A stretch of DNA of 6,190 nt from an uncultured Bacteroidota bacterium (GTDB taxonomy: Bacteria; Bacteroidota; Bacteroidia; B-17B0; Aurantibacillaceae), in NCBI GenBank assembly GCA_903923915.1, contig CAIXZI010000253.1:1-6190 (forward strand), in the 5' to 3' direction. A program made the translations under genes and the position numbers. The notes beneath the pieces are model-generated. The model did no database searches, had not been told where the DNA came from, and saw only the letters and a list, made by a program, of their open reading frames with translations. Below, piece after piece: positions 1-5,656 of the stretch. Positions within the stretch are counted from its first letter, which is position 1. Each line of letters opens with the position of its first letter.

Positions 1-26
1 ATTATTGCGAATTGAATTTGGATGTA

Positions 27-100
27 CCTAAGCTGGTTTCGGCCCCAAAATAGCTGGAAGACCACTACTCCAACTATTTCGGGTTTAAAGCCGACCCAAG
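27..100. repeat. Long imperfect inverted repeat, GC-richer than its surroundings
   Basis: The bases from 35 to 58 pair with those from 92 down to 69 without any gap (paired positions sum to 127). Of 24 positions, 17 are Watson-Crick, 3 are G-U wobbles on the plus strand (37/90, 41/86, 42/85) and 4 are mismatches. Three of those mismatches (40/87, 47/80, 54/73) become G-U pairs if the minus strand is transcribed, so either strand could form an RNA hairpin of similar quality. The best block is AAATAG at 48-53 with CTATTT at 74-79. Scattered pairing continues outward to about 27 and 100. The loop is about 10 bases. It is not followed by a T-run, so it is a poor fit to an intrinsic terminator. 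It could be a degenerate mobile-element end, a dispersed repeat or a structured RNA; nothing here identifies it. Confidence 0.45.
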
Positions 101-201
101 ATGAGATTTATTGATTGATAACTTAATCAGTAAATCACTTATTTTGTAATACAAAAAAGAACTGGTCAAAATTACACCCATAAAAGTCGATTAGAAATAG
201 A

Positions 202-231
202 GTAATTAACTCAATTATATAAGTTAATTAC
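202..231 (-). terminator. Possible terminator hairpin downstream of the response regulator gene
   Basis: A perfect 10-bp inverted repeat (GTAATTAACT at 202-211, AGTTAATTAC at 222-231) with a 10-base loop lies 23 bases beyond the regulator's stop codon on the minus strand. Its place just after the last gene of the leftward operon suggests transcript termination or 3'-end protection. The stem is almost all A-T, and on the minus strand it is followed by TCTATTTCTAATC rather than a clean T-run, so it is not a textbook intrinsic terminator. In this AT-rich DNA it could also be a chance palindrome or a protein-binding site. Confidence 0.4.
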
Positions 232-254
232 CTTATTATTAAAGAAAGGGAAAT

Positions 255-914
255 TTATTCTATAATATTGTTTTGAATAGCATATCTTATAATGCCTGCA
301 ATATTATGTACGCCCAGTTTTTTCATAATGTTGGTGCGGTGATTATCAACCGTGCGAGAGCTGATAAATAATTTTTGACTTATTTCTGTATTAGATAAGC
401 CCTGTGCAATAAACTGAAGAATTTCTATCTCTCTGGTTGACAAAGGAGTTATAGGTGTAATTTTACTTTGCTTTGAAAGTATATCTTTATACTCGGGCTT
501 AGCAATAGAAAGGGCTATATCGCCACCCAAATATTGCTTATTATCATTAACTTGTTTTATAGCGCGGTACAACTCTTCTTTACCAACTGATTTTAGAAGA
601 TACCCCGATACACCCGCATCAAGCATTTTATTGATTAACGATTTTTCGTTAAACATAGTAAGCGTAATAATTTTTACTTTTGGGTAACGGCTTGCAATTT
701 CACACGCCGTTTCATAGCCATTCATTACCGGCATATCTACATCCATTAAAACAATATCTGCTTGCTGGCGAGCTAATTTATCAAGAGCCTCTTTACCATT
801 CAGAGCTTCAGCAATAACAACCAAATCAGCATATTCTTCCAATGAAGATTTAATACCATCAATTACAATTTGATGGTCATCTACTATCATTAGTTGTATG
901 CGTTTGTTTGTCAT
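255..914 (-). CDS. NarL/FixJ-type response regulator (receiver + LuxR helix-turn-helix)
   Basis: This is a 219-residue cytoplasmic DNA-binding response regulator, the usual length for the NarL family. The receiver domain spans about residues 5-122: the acidic pair D12-D13, the phosphoacceptor D58 in LMDVDMP, the switch Thr T86 in ITLTMF, and the invariant K108 in GYLLKSV are all present. A linker follows, then a LuxR-type HTH at about 155-215, with LSTREIEILQFIAQGLSNTE and a recognition-helix region around ISSRTVDNHRTNIMKKLG. All residues needed for phosphorylation are intact. The ATG at 912-914 is preceded by A-rich sequence without a Shine-Dalgarno, as is normal in Bacteroidota. It lies 35 bases downstream of the histidine kinase gene on the same strand, so the kinase is its probable partner and the two are probably cotranscribed. 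The genes it controls cannot be read from the window; autoregulation or control of the divergent hemCD promoter is possible but unproven. Confidence 0.95.
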   Translation of the reverse strand: MTNKRIQLMIVDDHQIVIDGIKSSLEEYADLVVIAEALNGKEALDKLARQQADIVLMDVDMPVMNGYETACEIASRYPKVKIITLTMFNEKSLINKMLDAGVSGYLLKSVGKEELYRAIKQVNDNKQYLGGDIALSIAKPEYKDILSKQSKITPITPLSTREIEILQFIAQGLSNTEISQKLFISSRTVDNHRTNIMKKLGVHNIAGIIRYAIQNNIIE

Positions 915-949
915 TTTTATTTTTACTCTTAATTAATTTTGCCTCTAAA

Positions 950-3064
950 CTATAAATTCTTTTTTATAATCGGAACTCTAATGGTAGTTATTGTTCCTTT
1001 TGTGGGCGATGCTTCATATAAAACCGTTCCGTTTAAAGCCTCGGCACGTATAGCAATATTTAATAATCCCATGCCGGTATTATCCGTTTTTGGAATGTGT
1101 GCTTTGGCCGTTTTAATATCAAAATTAAATTCTTTTCCGTTATTTTCAATAATAACTATTAATTGTGTGCCTGAAATATGCAATTGCACATTAATTTCGT
1201 TAGCGCCTGCATGTTTTATAATATTACTTAGTATTTCCTGAAAAATTCTAAAAACACCAATCTCAATAAACTCATCTAGTTTTTTATCGGCAGAAGAGGT
1301 TTCGAAATTATATTTTATCTCAGTGTGTCTAAGTGTTTTATCTAACACATCATTTATGGCACCGCTAATACCGGTTTCGTTTAAGGTGCGAGGCATCATT
1401 TTAAGTGCAATATTTCTCAACTCAATATTTGCTTCATCTAATACTTTAACGGTTTCTTTAATATTATTCATACCCGAAGGAGATAAACAACTTTCTACTT
1501 CTTTGCCTGTTTTTTCTAAATTCATTTTTAAAATAAATAACAACTGACCAACGCTATCATGTAAGTCTTTGGCTATTCGTTTTCTATCTTCTTCCTGTGC
1601 ATCAATAATAGCTTTTATACGCATTTTTTGCTCATCCAAAAGCATTTTATCTAACATAGTTTTTTGCTTGTTACGATGCCTGTTATAAAAAAGAAAACTG
1701 GTTAATAATATAATGATGATGGTAGATGCAGCCAAAACCAACAATACAATCAGTTGAAATTTTTGCTCTTCAATGCGTTCTTTTTGAGCCGCTATTTCTT
1801 TTTCATGTTTCTCCGTTTCGTACTTAGCCTGCATATCTGCTGTACGCGTAAGCATATCCGAATTAAATAAAGAATCTTTGTATAAAGCCTGTTTTTTATA
1901 ATTATCAAGAGCACTTTTATAATCATTAACCCCCTCATAAGCACGGGCAAGGTTATAATAAATATCTTTTAGCTTGCTTTTATTACCTGTTTCTTTAAGC
2001 AAGTTTAAGGCGTTTTTTAAATAACTAATACTCTCGGTATATTGTTTTTGCGCTGTAAGTATAGAGCCCATATCATTTAAAAGCTCGCCTATCCAAACTT
2101 TATTATTAGATGATTTTAAAATAATATATGCCCGCTGCATCGATTGCATGGCTTTATCATAGTCTTTTGCCTTACTATATATCTGGCCTATATCTGTTAA
2201 AGAAGATGCTATATTAATACTATCTGCTTCTTGTGTAGCAAGGGCTAGGGCTTTATTATGAAAGTAAAGTGATGAATCGTTTTTTTCTAAATTCATATAC
2301 ACGGTGCCAATACTGTTTAGGGCAATTACTTCTTTGTCTTTTCGCCCTAATATTTGTACTGCATCTAATAGCTTCTTATAATATTCCAAAGCTTTTTTAT
2401 AATTTTTTTCGGCAAATAAAACGCCTCCAATACCATCGTAAGAGGCTGCCATGCTATATAAATCGGGCTTTTGACCGGTTTTTTCAGCAAGGCGTTCTTG
2501 CATTTTTATAGCTGCAAAATAATTTTCTAAGGCTTTATCATAATTTCCCAGGTTGTAATACGTACTTCCAATATTATTGTATGCACCAATTACACGTATT
2601 TTATCACCAACTTCATCATATGCTTTTAATGCAGCCAAATGATTTTTTAAGGCTAATGTGTAGTTACCTTGATTCCAATAAACTAAACCTAAATTATTAT
2701 AAGAAGATGCAAGATCAAACTTATAGCCAAGTTCTTCTCTTATTTTTAAAGCCTTAGTAAAGTTTTCCAGTGCTTTATCGTAAACACGCTGCTGAAAATA
2801 AATGATACCAAAATTATTATACGAAGACGCTATTCCTTTTTTAAAATTCAATTGTTTAGCCAACTGTATAGCTTCATTACCATACTGAAGCGCGCCAGTA
2901 AAATTGCCCGTGTTTTGGCACTCTCTGCATAATGTATTTAAGTGAATAACCTTTGTGGTATCTGCCTTATCGGTTAAAAGCAGTTGTTTTAAACTGTCGA
3001 TTGAATCTGTCCCGTATAATGAGATGGAGAAAACAAGGCATATAAGAGCAATTTTAAACTTCAT
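950..3064 (-). CDS. TPR-repeat sensor histidine kinase (HisKA_3 / HATPase_c)
   Basis: This is a 704-residue membrane sensor kinase. Residues 1-18 look like a signal peptide (MKFK, then a hydrophobic stretch), so the next region should be periplasmic. Residues about 40-398 form roughly nine TPR units, with recurring pairs such as SYNNLGLVYWNQGNYTLALK. A charged, probably coiled-coil stretch (about 411-436) leads to one membrane helix at about 437-460. The cytoplasmic part has a linker, a HisKA_3 dimerisation domain with phosphoacceptor H502 in RIAKDLHDSVGQLL, and an ATPase domain (about 596-700) with N-box FQEILSNIIKHA (E610, N614) and G2 box GMGLLNIAIRAEALNG. The G1 box reads ENNGKEF, not the usual DNGxGF, so Asn replaces the Asp that contacts adenine and Glu replaces a Gly. 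The sensed signal is unknown; TPRs usually bind proteins or peptides. The gene precedes the response regulator by 35 bases. The start is supported by the signal peptide and by the promoter box immediately upstream. It ends in TAG. Confidence 0.95.
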   Translation of the reverse strand: MKFKIALICLVFSISLYGTDSIDSLKQLLLTDKADTTKVIHLNTLCRECQNTGNFTGALQYGNEAIQLAKQLNFKKGIASSYNNFGIIYFQQRVYDKALENFTKALKIREELGYKFDLASSYNNLGLVYWNQGNYTLALKNHLAALKAYDEVGDKIRVIGAYNNIGSTYYNLGNYDKALENYFAAIKMQERLAEKTGQKPDLYSMAASYDGIGGVLFAEKNYKKALEYYKKLLDAVQILGRKDKEVIALNSIGTVYMNLEKNDSSLYFHNKALALATQEADSINIASSLTDIGQIYSKAKDYDKAMQSMQRAYIILKSSNNKVWIGELLNDMGSILTAQKQYTESISYLKNALNLLKETGNKSKLKDIYYNLARAYEGVNDYKSALDNYKKQALYKDSLFNSDMLTRTADMQAKYETEKHEKEIAAQKERIEEQKFQLIVLLVLAASTIIIILLTSFLFYNRHRNKQKTMLDKMLLDEQKMRIKAIIDAQEEDRKRIAKDLHDSVGQLLFILKMNLEKTGKEVESCLSPSGMNNIKETVKVLDEANIELRNIALKMMPRTLNETGISGAINDVLDKTLRHTEIKYNFETSSADKKLDEFIEIGVFRIFQEILSNIIKHAGANEINVQLHISGTQLIVIIENNGKEFNFDIKTAKAHIPKTDNTGMGLLNIAIRAEALNGTVLYEASPTKGTITTIRVPIIKKNL

Positions 3065-3071
3065 GGTATTA

Positions 3072-3105
3072 CAAATATATAATTATAAAGAAAAACAAAA
3101 AACAA
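3072..3105 (-). promoter_or_regulatory. Bacteroidota-type promoter of the kinase-regulator operon
   Basis: On the minus strand TATATTTG (3079 to 3072) matches the -7 consensus TAnnTTTG perfectly. Candidate -33 boxes are TTG at 3105-3103 (23-base spacer, upper limit) and TTTG at 3099-3096 (16-base spacer, slightly short). Only 7 bases separate the -7 box from the kinase ATG, so transcription would begin at or a few bases before the start codon and give a nearly leaderless mRNA. Confidence 0.6.
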
Positions 3106-3131
3106 GTAAGAGCGGCATTGATTTTTAGAAT

Positions 3132-3139
3132 TATATTTG
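3132..3139 (+). promoter_or_regulatory. -7 box of the probable hemCD promoter
   Basis: TATATTTG matches the Bacteroidota -7 consensus TAnnTTTG exactly and is followed by C, giving the 8-base palindrome TTTGCAAA at 3136-3143. No TTG or TTTG lies at the expected 17-23 bases upstream; the nearest TTG (3118-3120) is only 11 bases away, so the -33 element is weak or absent. A start of transcription near 3145 would give a leader of nearly 90 bases before the hemCD ATG, containing the inverted repeat at 3154-3199. Confidence 0.55.
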
Positions 3140-3153
3140 CAAAGCATTATGAA

Positions 3154-3199
3154 ATAGTCATGTTGCGACGGAGAACACAAGTAAAGACAACATGACTAT
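3154..3199 (+). promoter_or_regulatory. Perfect 12-bp inverted repeat in the hemCD leader
   Basis: ATAGTCATGTTG at 3154-3165 is exactly reverse-complementary to CAACATGACTAT at 3188-3199, with a 22-base loop. It starts roughly ten bases after the expected transcription start and ends 34 bases before the hemCD ATG, so as RNA it would be a stable leader hairpin; as DNA it could be a two-half-site operator. No T-run follows on either strand, so it is not an intrinsic terminator. A small reading frame, ATG at 3160 to TGA at 3193-3195 (MLRRRTQVKTT), begins in the left arm and stops in the right arm; its significance is unknown. The repeat itself is certain; a regulatory role is inference. Confidence 0.55.
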
Positions 3200-3233
3200 A
3201 CCAACTGACAACTAAAAAACACATCATCTACAG

Positions 3234-4805
3234 ATGAAAAAAATAATTATTGGTACCCGCGGCAGCGAGCTTGCACTTTGGCAGGCTAATTACACAAAAG
3301 CCTTACTTGAAAAACAAGGACGAGAAGTTGAAATAAAAATAATTTCTACCGAAGGCGATCGATCGCAAGAATGGAACACCAGTTTTGATAAACTGGAAGG
3401 CAAAGGCTTTTTCACCAAAGAAATTGAAGAAGCTCTTCTTAATAACGAAATAGATTTAGCCGTTCATTCGCATAAAGATTTACCTACAATTAGCCCGGAT
3501 GGATTAATGATAGCAGGTGTTTCTAATAGAGAAGACCCTAGCGATGTATTACTTATTCGTAAAGAATCTGTTGACGAAAAAGAAAAATTTAGCCTGAAAC
3601 AAAAAGCCATTGTAGGTACTTCATCCTCACGTAGAAAAGCACAACTAGCTGCTTTTAGAGATGATTTAGAAATAAAAGATTTACGTGGCAATGTGCCCAC
3701 ACGAATAAAAAAACTGGCAGAAGGAAAATATGACGCCATCATGCTTGCAGCGGCCGGTATTGAACGTTTAGAATTAGACGTAAGCGATTTTAAATTTGTA
3801 AAATTAAGCCCGCAAGAGTTTGTGCCGGCACCCGCACAAGGTGTACTGGCTTGGCAAATACGAGAAGATGATACCGCACTTGAAATTTTAATCGGAAAAA
3901 TTAATAATGAAGATGTACAAACACGCATTAATTTAGAGCGCCGTGTTTTAAATTTATTTGAAGGTGGTTGCCAAATGCCTTTAGGTGTTTATTGCGAAAG
4001 CGAGATGAACGAAAAAGATAAGTACATCTTTAAAATGTGGGTTAGCAAGGCAGAAGCCTGGGATAAACAGCCCGTGCAATTATATTTCGAATCTGGGTTT
4101 GCGTACGAGTTACCCGAGCGTATTGTAGAAAAAATAAATACCATCACGCCGCAAAAAGTTTTCATCAGTAAAACATCCAGGGAAAAAGATTATTTAGAAA
4201 AAGCTTTAACTAGATTAAATTTTAACGTAACCGCAAAAAGTTTAATAGAGTTTAAAGAAGTTGAAATGCACTACTTGCCCATTAGCGATTGGATATTTTT
4301 TAGCAGTAAACATGCGGTAAGATATTTCTTTAATCAAAAACCAAATATTGGTAAAGTAAAGTTTGGCTGCATAAGCAAGCAAACATCGGCAGAACTTAGG
4401 CAATACGGACACCGTGCCGATTTTATCGGACAAAACACCGATACTAAAATGGTGGGCAAACAATTTTCTTCTTTAGTGGGTAGCGCTAAAGTTCTATTCC
4501 CAATTGCTAAAGAAAGTATGCAAAGCATACAACAACAGTTTACTAAAAATACCATTAATTTATCGGTTTACGAAACACTAAAAAAACCTATTGAAATTGA
4601 CCCAACAACTAATATTGTTGTATTTACATCGCCCAGTAATGTAGAATCCTTTTTCGAAAAAAATAAATGGCAAACACATTACAAAGCAGTGGCCATGGGC
4701 GAAGCAACCGAACAAGCCTTGTACAGAAAAGGTGTAAAAAAACCTGCAAAACCAATTTCTTTTGATGATTTGGGTTTAATGCATTGTATTTTAGCGCTTA
4801 GTTAG
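3234..4805 (+). CDS. Fused hydroxymethylbilane synthase / uroporphyrinogen-III synthase (HemC-HemD)
   Basis: This 523-residue cytoplasmic protein joins two consecutive enzymes of tetrapyrrole (heme) synthesis. Residues about 1-303 are HemC, which condenses four porphobilinogens to hydroxymethylbilane. Visible are GTRGSELALWQA (R9), the catalytic Asp D82 in HSHKDLP, the substrate-binding arginines in GTSSSRRKAQL (R133, R134) and RGNVPTRI (R151, R157), and the dipyrromethane-anchoring Cys C246 in EGGCQMPLG. Residues about 305-523 match HemD, which closes and isomerises hydroxymethylbilane to uroporphyrinogen III; the fold is poorly conserved but WIFFSSKHAV (353-362), VFTSPSNVESFF (463-474) and AMGEATEQAL (487-496) are typical. 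A stand-alone HemC is about 300 residues, so the extra 220 or so are a whole HemD with no stop or frameshift between. The ATG has no Shine-Dalgarno. The next gene starts 14 bases after the TAG, so cotranscription is likely. The HemC assignment is very secure; the HemD assignment is strong. Confidence 0.95.
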   Translation: MKKIIIGTRGSELALWQANYTKALLEKQGREVEIKIISTEGDRSQEWNTSFDKLEGKGFFTKEIEEALLNNEIDLAVHSHKDLPTISPDGLMIAGVSNREDPSDVLLIRKESVDEKEKFSLKQKAIVGTSSSRRKAQLAAFRDDLEIKDLRGNVPTRIKKLAEGKYDAIMLAAAGIERLELDVSDFKFVKLSPQEFVPAPAQGVLAWQIREDDTALEILIGKINNEDVQTRINLERRVLNLFEGGCQMPLGVYCESEMNEKDKYIFKMWVSKAEAWDKQPVQLYFESGFAYELPERIVEKINTITPQKVFISKTSREKDYLEKALTRLNFNVTAKSLIEFKEVEMHYLPISDWIFFSSKHAVRYFFNQKPNIGKVKFGCISKQTSAELRQYGHRADFIGQNTDTKMVGKQFSSLVGSAKVLFPIAKESMQSIQQQFTKNTINLSVYETLKKPIEIDPTTNIVVFTSPSNVESFFEKNKWQTHYKAVAMGEATEQALYRKGVKKPAKPISFDDLGLMHCILALS

Positions 4806-4819
4806 TTTTATTAAGGCTT

Positions 4820-5593
4820 ATGGCCATATTTATTATATCTGTTGTAGCTGCGCTTGCATCATTACTTACATTTTTTTCTGGTTTTGGGTTAGGAACAATT
4901 TTAACCCCTGTACTTATTTTATTTTTTCCGATAGAAATTGCCATTGCGCTTACCGGTATTGTGCATCTACTAAATAATTTTTTCAAAATTAGTTTGGTGG
5001 GCAAACAAATTAACTGGAAAGTTGGCTTAAAGTTTGGCATAATGGCTGTTACTGGCGCATTTATTGGCGCCCAGCTTTTATTACTTCTCTCAAGTGATAC
5101 CATAATCTATAGTTATACTTTTCACAACAAAATATTTTCTGTCACGCTAATTAAATTTATCATTTCAATATTAATGATTGTGTTTGCTTTATTTGATGTT
5201 ATTCCGGCTCTCAAAAAAATTCAATTTGATGAGAATAAATTATATCCGGGCGGGTTAATTAGCGGATTTTTTGGTGGACTATCCGGTAACCAAGGAGCAT
5301 TGCGCAGTATGTTTTTAATGCGCTGTGGTTTATCTAAAGAAAGTTTTATTGCTACCGGCATTTTAATAGCCTGTATGGTAGATATCACAAGACTTTCAGT
5401 TTATTTCAGTCGTTTATCTTCCATAAACATCCAAAGCAACCTAACACTACTCATTTCGGCTATTTTATCGGCTTTTGCAGGAGCCTATTTAGGAAGTAAA
5501 TTATTAAAAAAAGTTACTTTTTCATTTGTTCAATACACGGTAACCATTATGATTATTATACTTGCTATAGGCTTAGGCAGCGGTTTGCTTTAA
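4820..5593 (+). CDS. TauE/SafE family permease (sulfite exporter-like)
   Basis: This is a 257-residue integral inner-membrane protein of the TauE/SafE (UPF0721) family, a usual length. Hydrophobicity suggests about eight membrane helices: roughly 2-20, 24-45, 70-90, 108-130, 144-162, 174-194, 206-226 and 237-255. The family's internal duplication is visible: the first half has FFSGFGLGTILTPVLILF (18-35) followed by ALTGIVHLLNNFFKI, and the second half has GLISGFFGGLSGNQGALRS (145-163) followed by ATGILIACMVDITR. Family members carry sulfite, sulfonates or other organic anions, but the substrate cannot be read from sequence. The ATG is 14 bases after the hemCD stop, with only AAGG three bases before it, so cotranscription with hemCD is likely. 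The pairing hints at an anion linked to tetrapyrrole or sulfur metabolism, but this is weak inference. No sulfur-metabolism gene is nearby. Confidence 0.88.
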   Translation: MAIFIISVVAALASLLTFFSGFGLGTILTPVLILFFPIEIAIALTGIVHLLNNFFKISLVGKQINWKVGLKFGIMAVTGAFIGAQLLLLLSSDTIIYSYTFHNKIFSVTLIKFIISILMIVFALFDVIPALKKIQFDENKLYPGGLISGFFGGLSGNQGALRSMFLMRCGLSKESFIATGILIACMVDITRLSVYFSRLSSINIQSNLTLLISAILSAFAGAYLGSKLLKKVTFSFVQYTVTIMIIILAIGLGSGLL

Positions 5594-5602
5594 TAAAGCA
5601 AA
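5584..5602 (+). terminator. Small hairpin over the permease stop codon, possible weak terminator
   Basis: TTTGCTTT (5584-5591) and AAAGCAAA (5595-5602) form a perfect 8-bp stem with a 3-base loop that overlaps the permease TAA at 5591-5593. It sits between the permease gene and the next promoter box, where a transcript end would be expected. There is no T-run after it on the plus strand, so termination is uncertain and the short stem may be chance. Confidence 0.3.
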
Positions 5603-5632
5603 AACTTAAAATGCGCACACATTTTTTTCTAC

Positions 5633-5646
5633 TATATTTGCGCAAA
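5633..5646 (+). promoter_or_regulatory. Bacteroidota-type -7 box of the deoxyhypusine-synthase-like gene
   Basis: TATATTTG at 5633-5640 is a perfect TAnnTTTG box, placed 16 bases before the ATG, so the leader would be only about ten bases. No TTG lies in the 17-23 base window upstream. The last four bases of the box begin a 10-bp perfect palindrome, TTTGCGCAAA (5637-5646), which covers the expected transcription start and could be an operator or chance. The box indicates that this gene has its own promoter apart from hemCD and the permease. Confidence 0.55.
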
Positions 5647-5656
5647 ATAATTTATT

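Larger units (their letters stand above)
1..254. other. Left-edge region without an identified gene
   Basis: No recognisable gene was found here. The part up to about position 100 is near 50% G+C, whereas 105-254 is near 23% by hand count, so the two halves probably differ in origin or constraint. On the plus strand one frame (from position 3) reads a short tail ending VPKLVSAPK and a TAG at 51-53, then LEDHYSNYFGFKADPR and a TGA at 102-104. On the minus strand a frame is open from 107 to 1 without an ATG. Either could be the end of a neighbouring gene or a remnant, and I recognise neither. The AT-rich half holds the inverted repeat listed separately at 202-231 and a small palindrome at 142-156 (TTTTGT, 3-base loop, ACAAAA). 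Confidence 0.5.

Noticed and set aside
27..100. Integron attC site or intrinsic terminator
   Set aside because: I could not find the paired core-site sequences expected of an attC site, and no T-run follows the hairpin on either strand.
1..107. Minus-strand open frame as a partial gene
   Set aside because: It has no ATG, no recognisable family and a competing plus-strand reading. Open length alone over about 35 codons is not evidence.
939..1241. 100-codon open frame on the plus strand opposite the kinase gene
   Set aside because: It overlaps the ATPase domain coding region antisense, and its translation looks like a reverse-frame artefact. The smaller frames at 1323-1547, 2269-2511, 4242-4463, 4334-4555 and 4798-5103 were rejected for the same reason.
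950..3064. TPR repeats considered as a DNA tandem repeat
   Set aside because: The repetition is at protein level (helical pairs of about 34-40 residues) with diverged DNA, as is normal for TPR proteins; no near-identical DNA units were seen.
3160..3195. Eleven-codon frame MLRRRTQVKTT as an annotated gene
   Set aside because: It is too short to support by sequence alone and has no ribosome-binding signal. It is kept only as part of the leader finding.
3464..3928. 154-codon open frame on the minus strand within hemCD
   Set aside because: It lies wholly opposite the conserved HemC coding sequence; its serine-rich translation has no family look and no promoter box. It is a shadow of the real gene.
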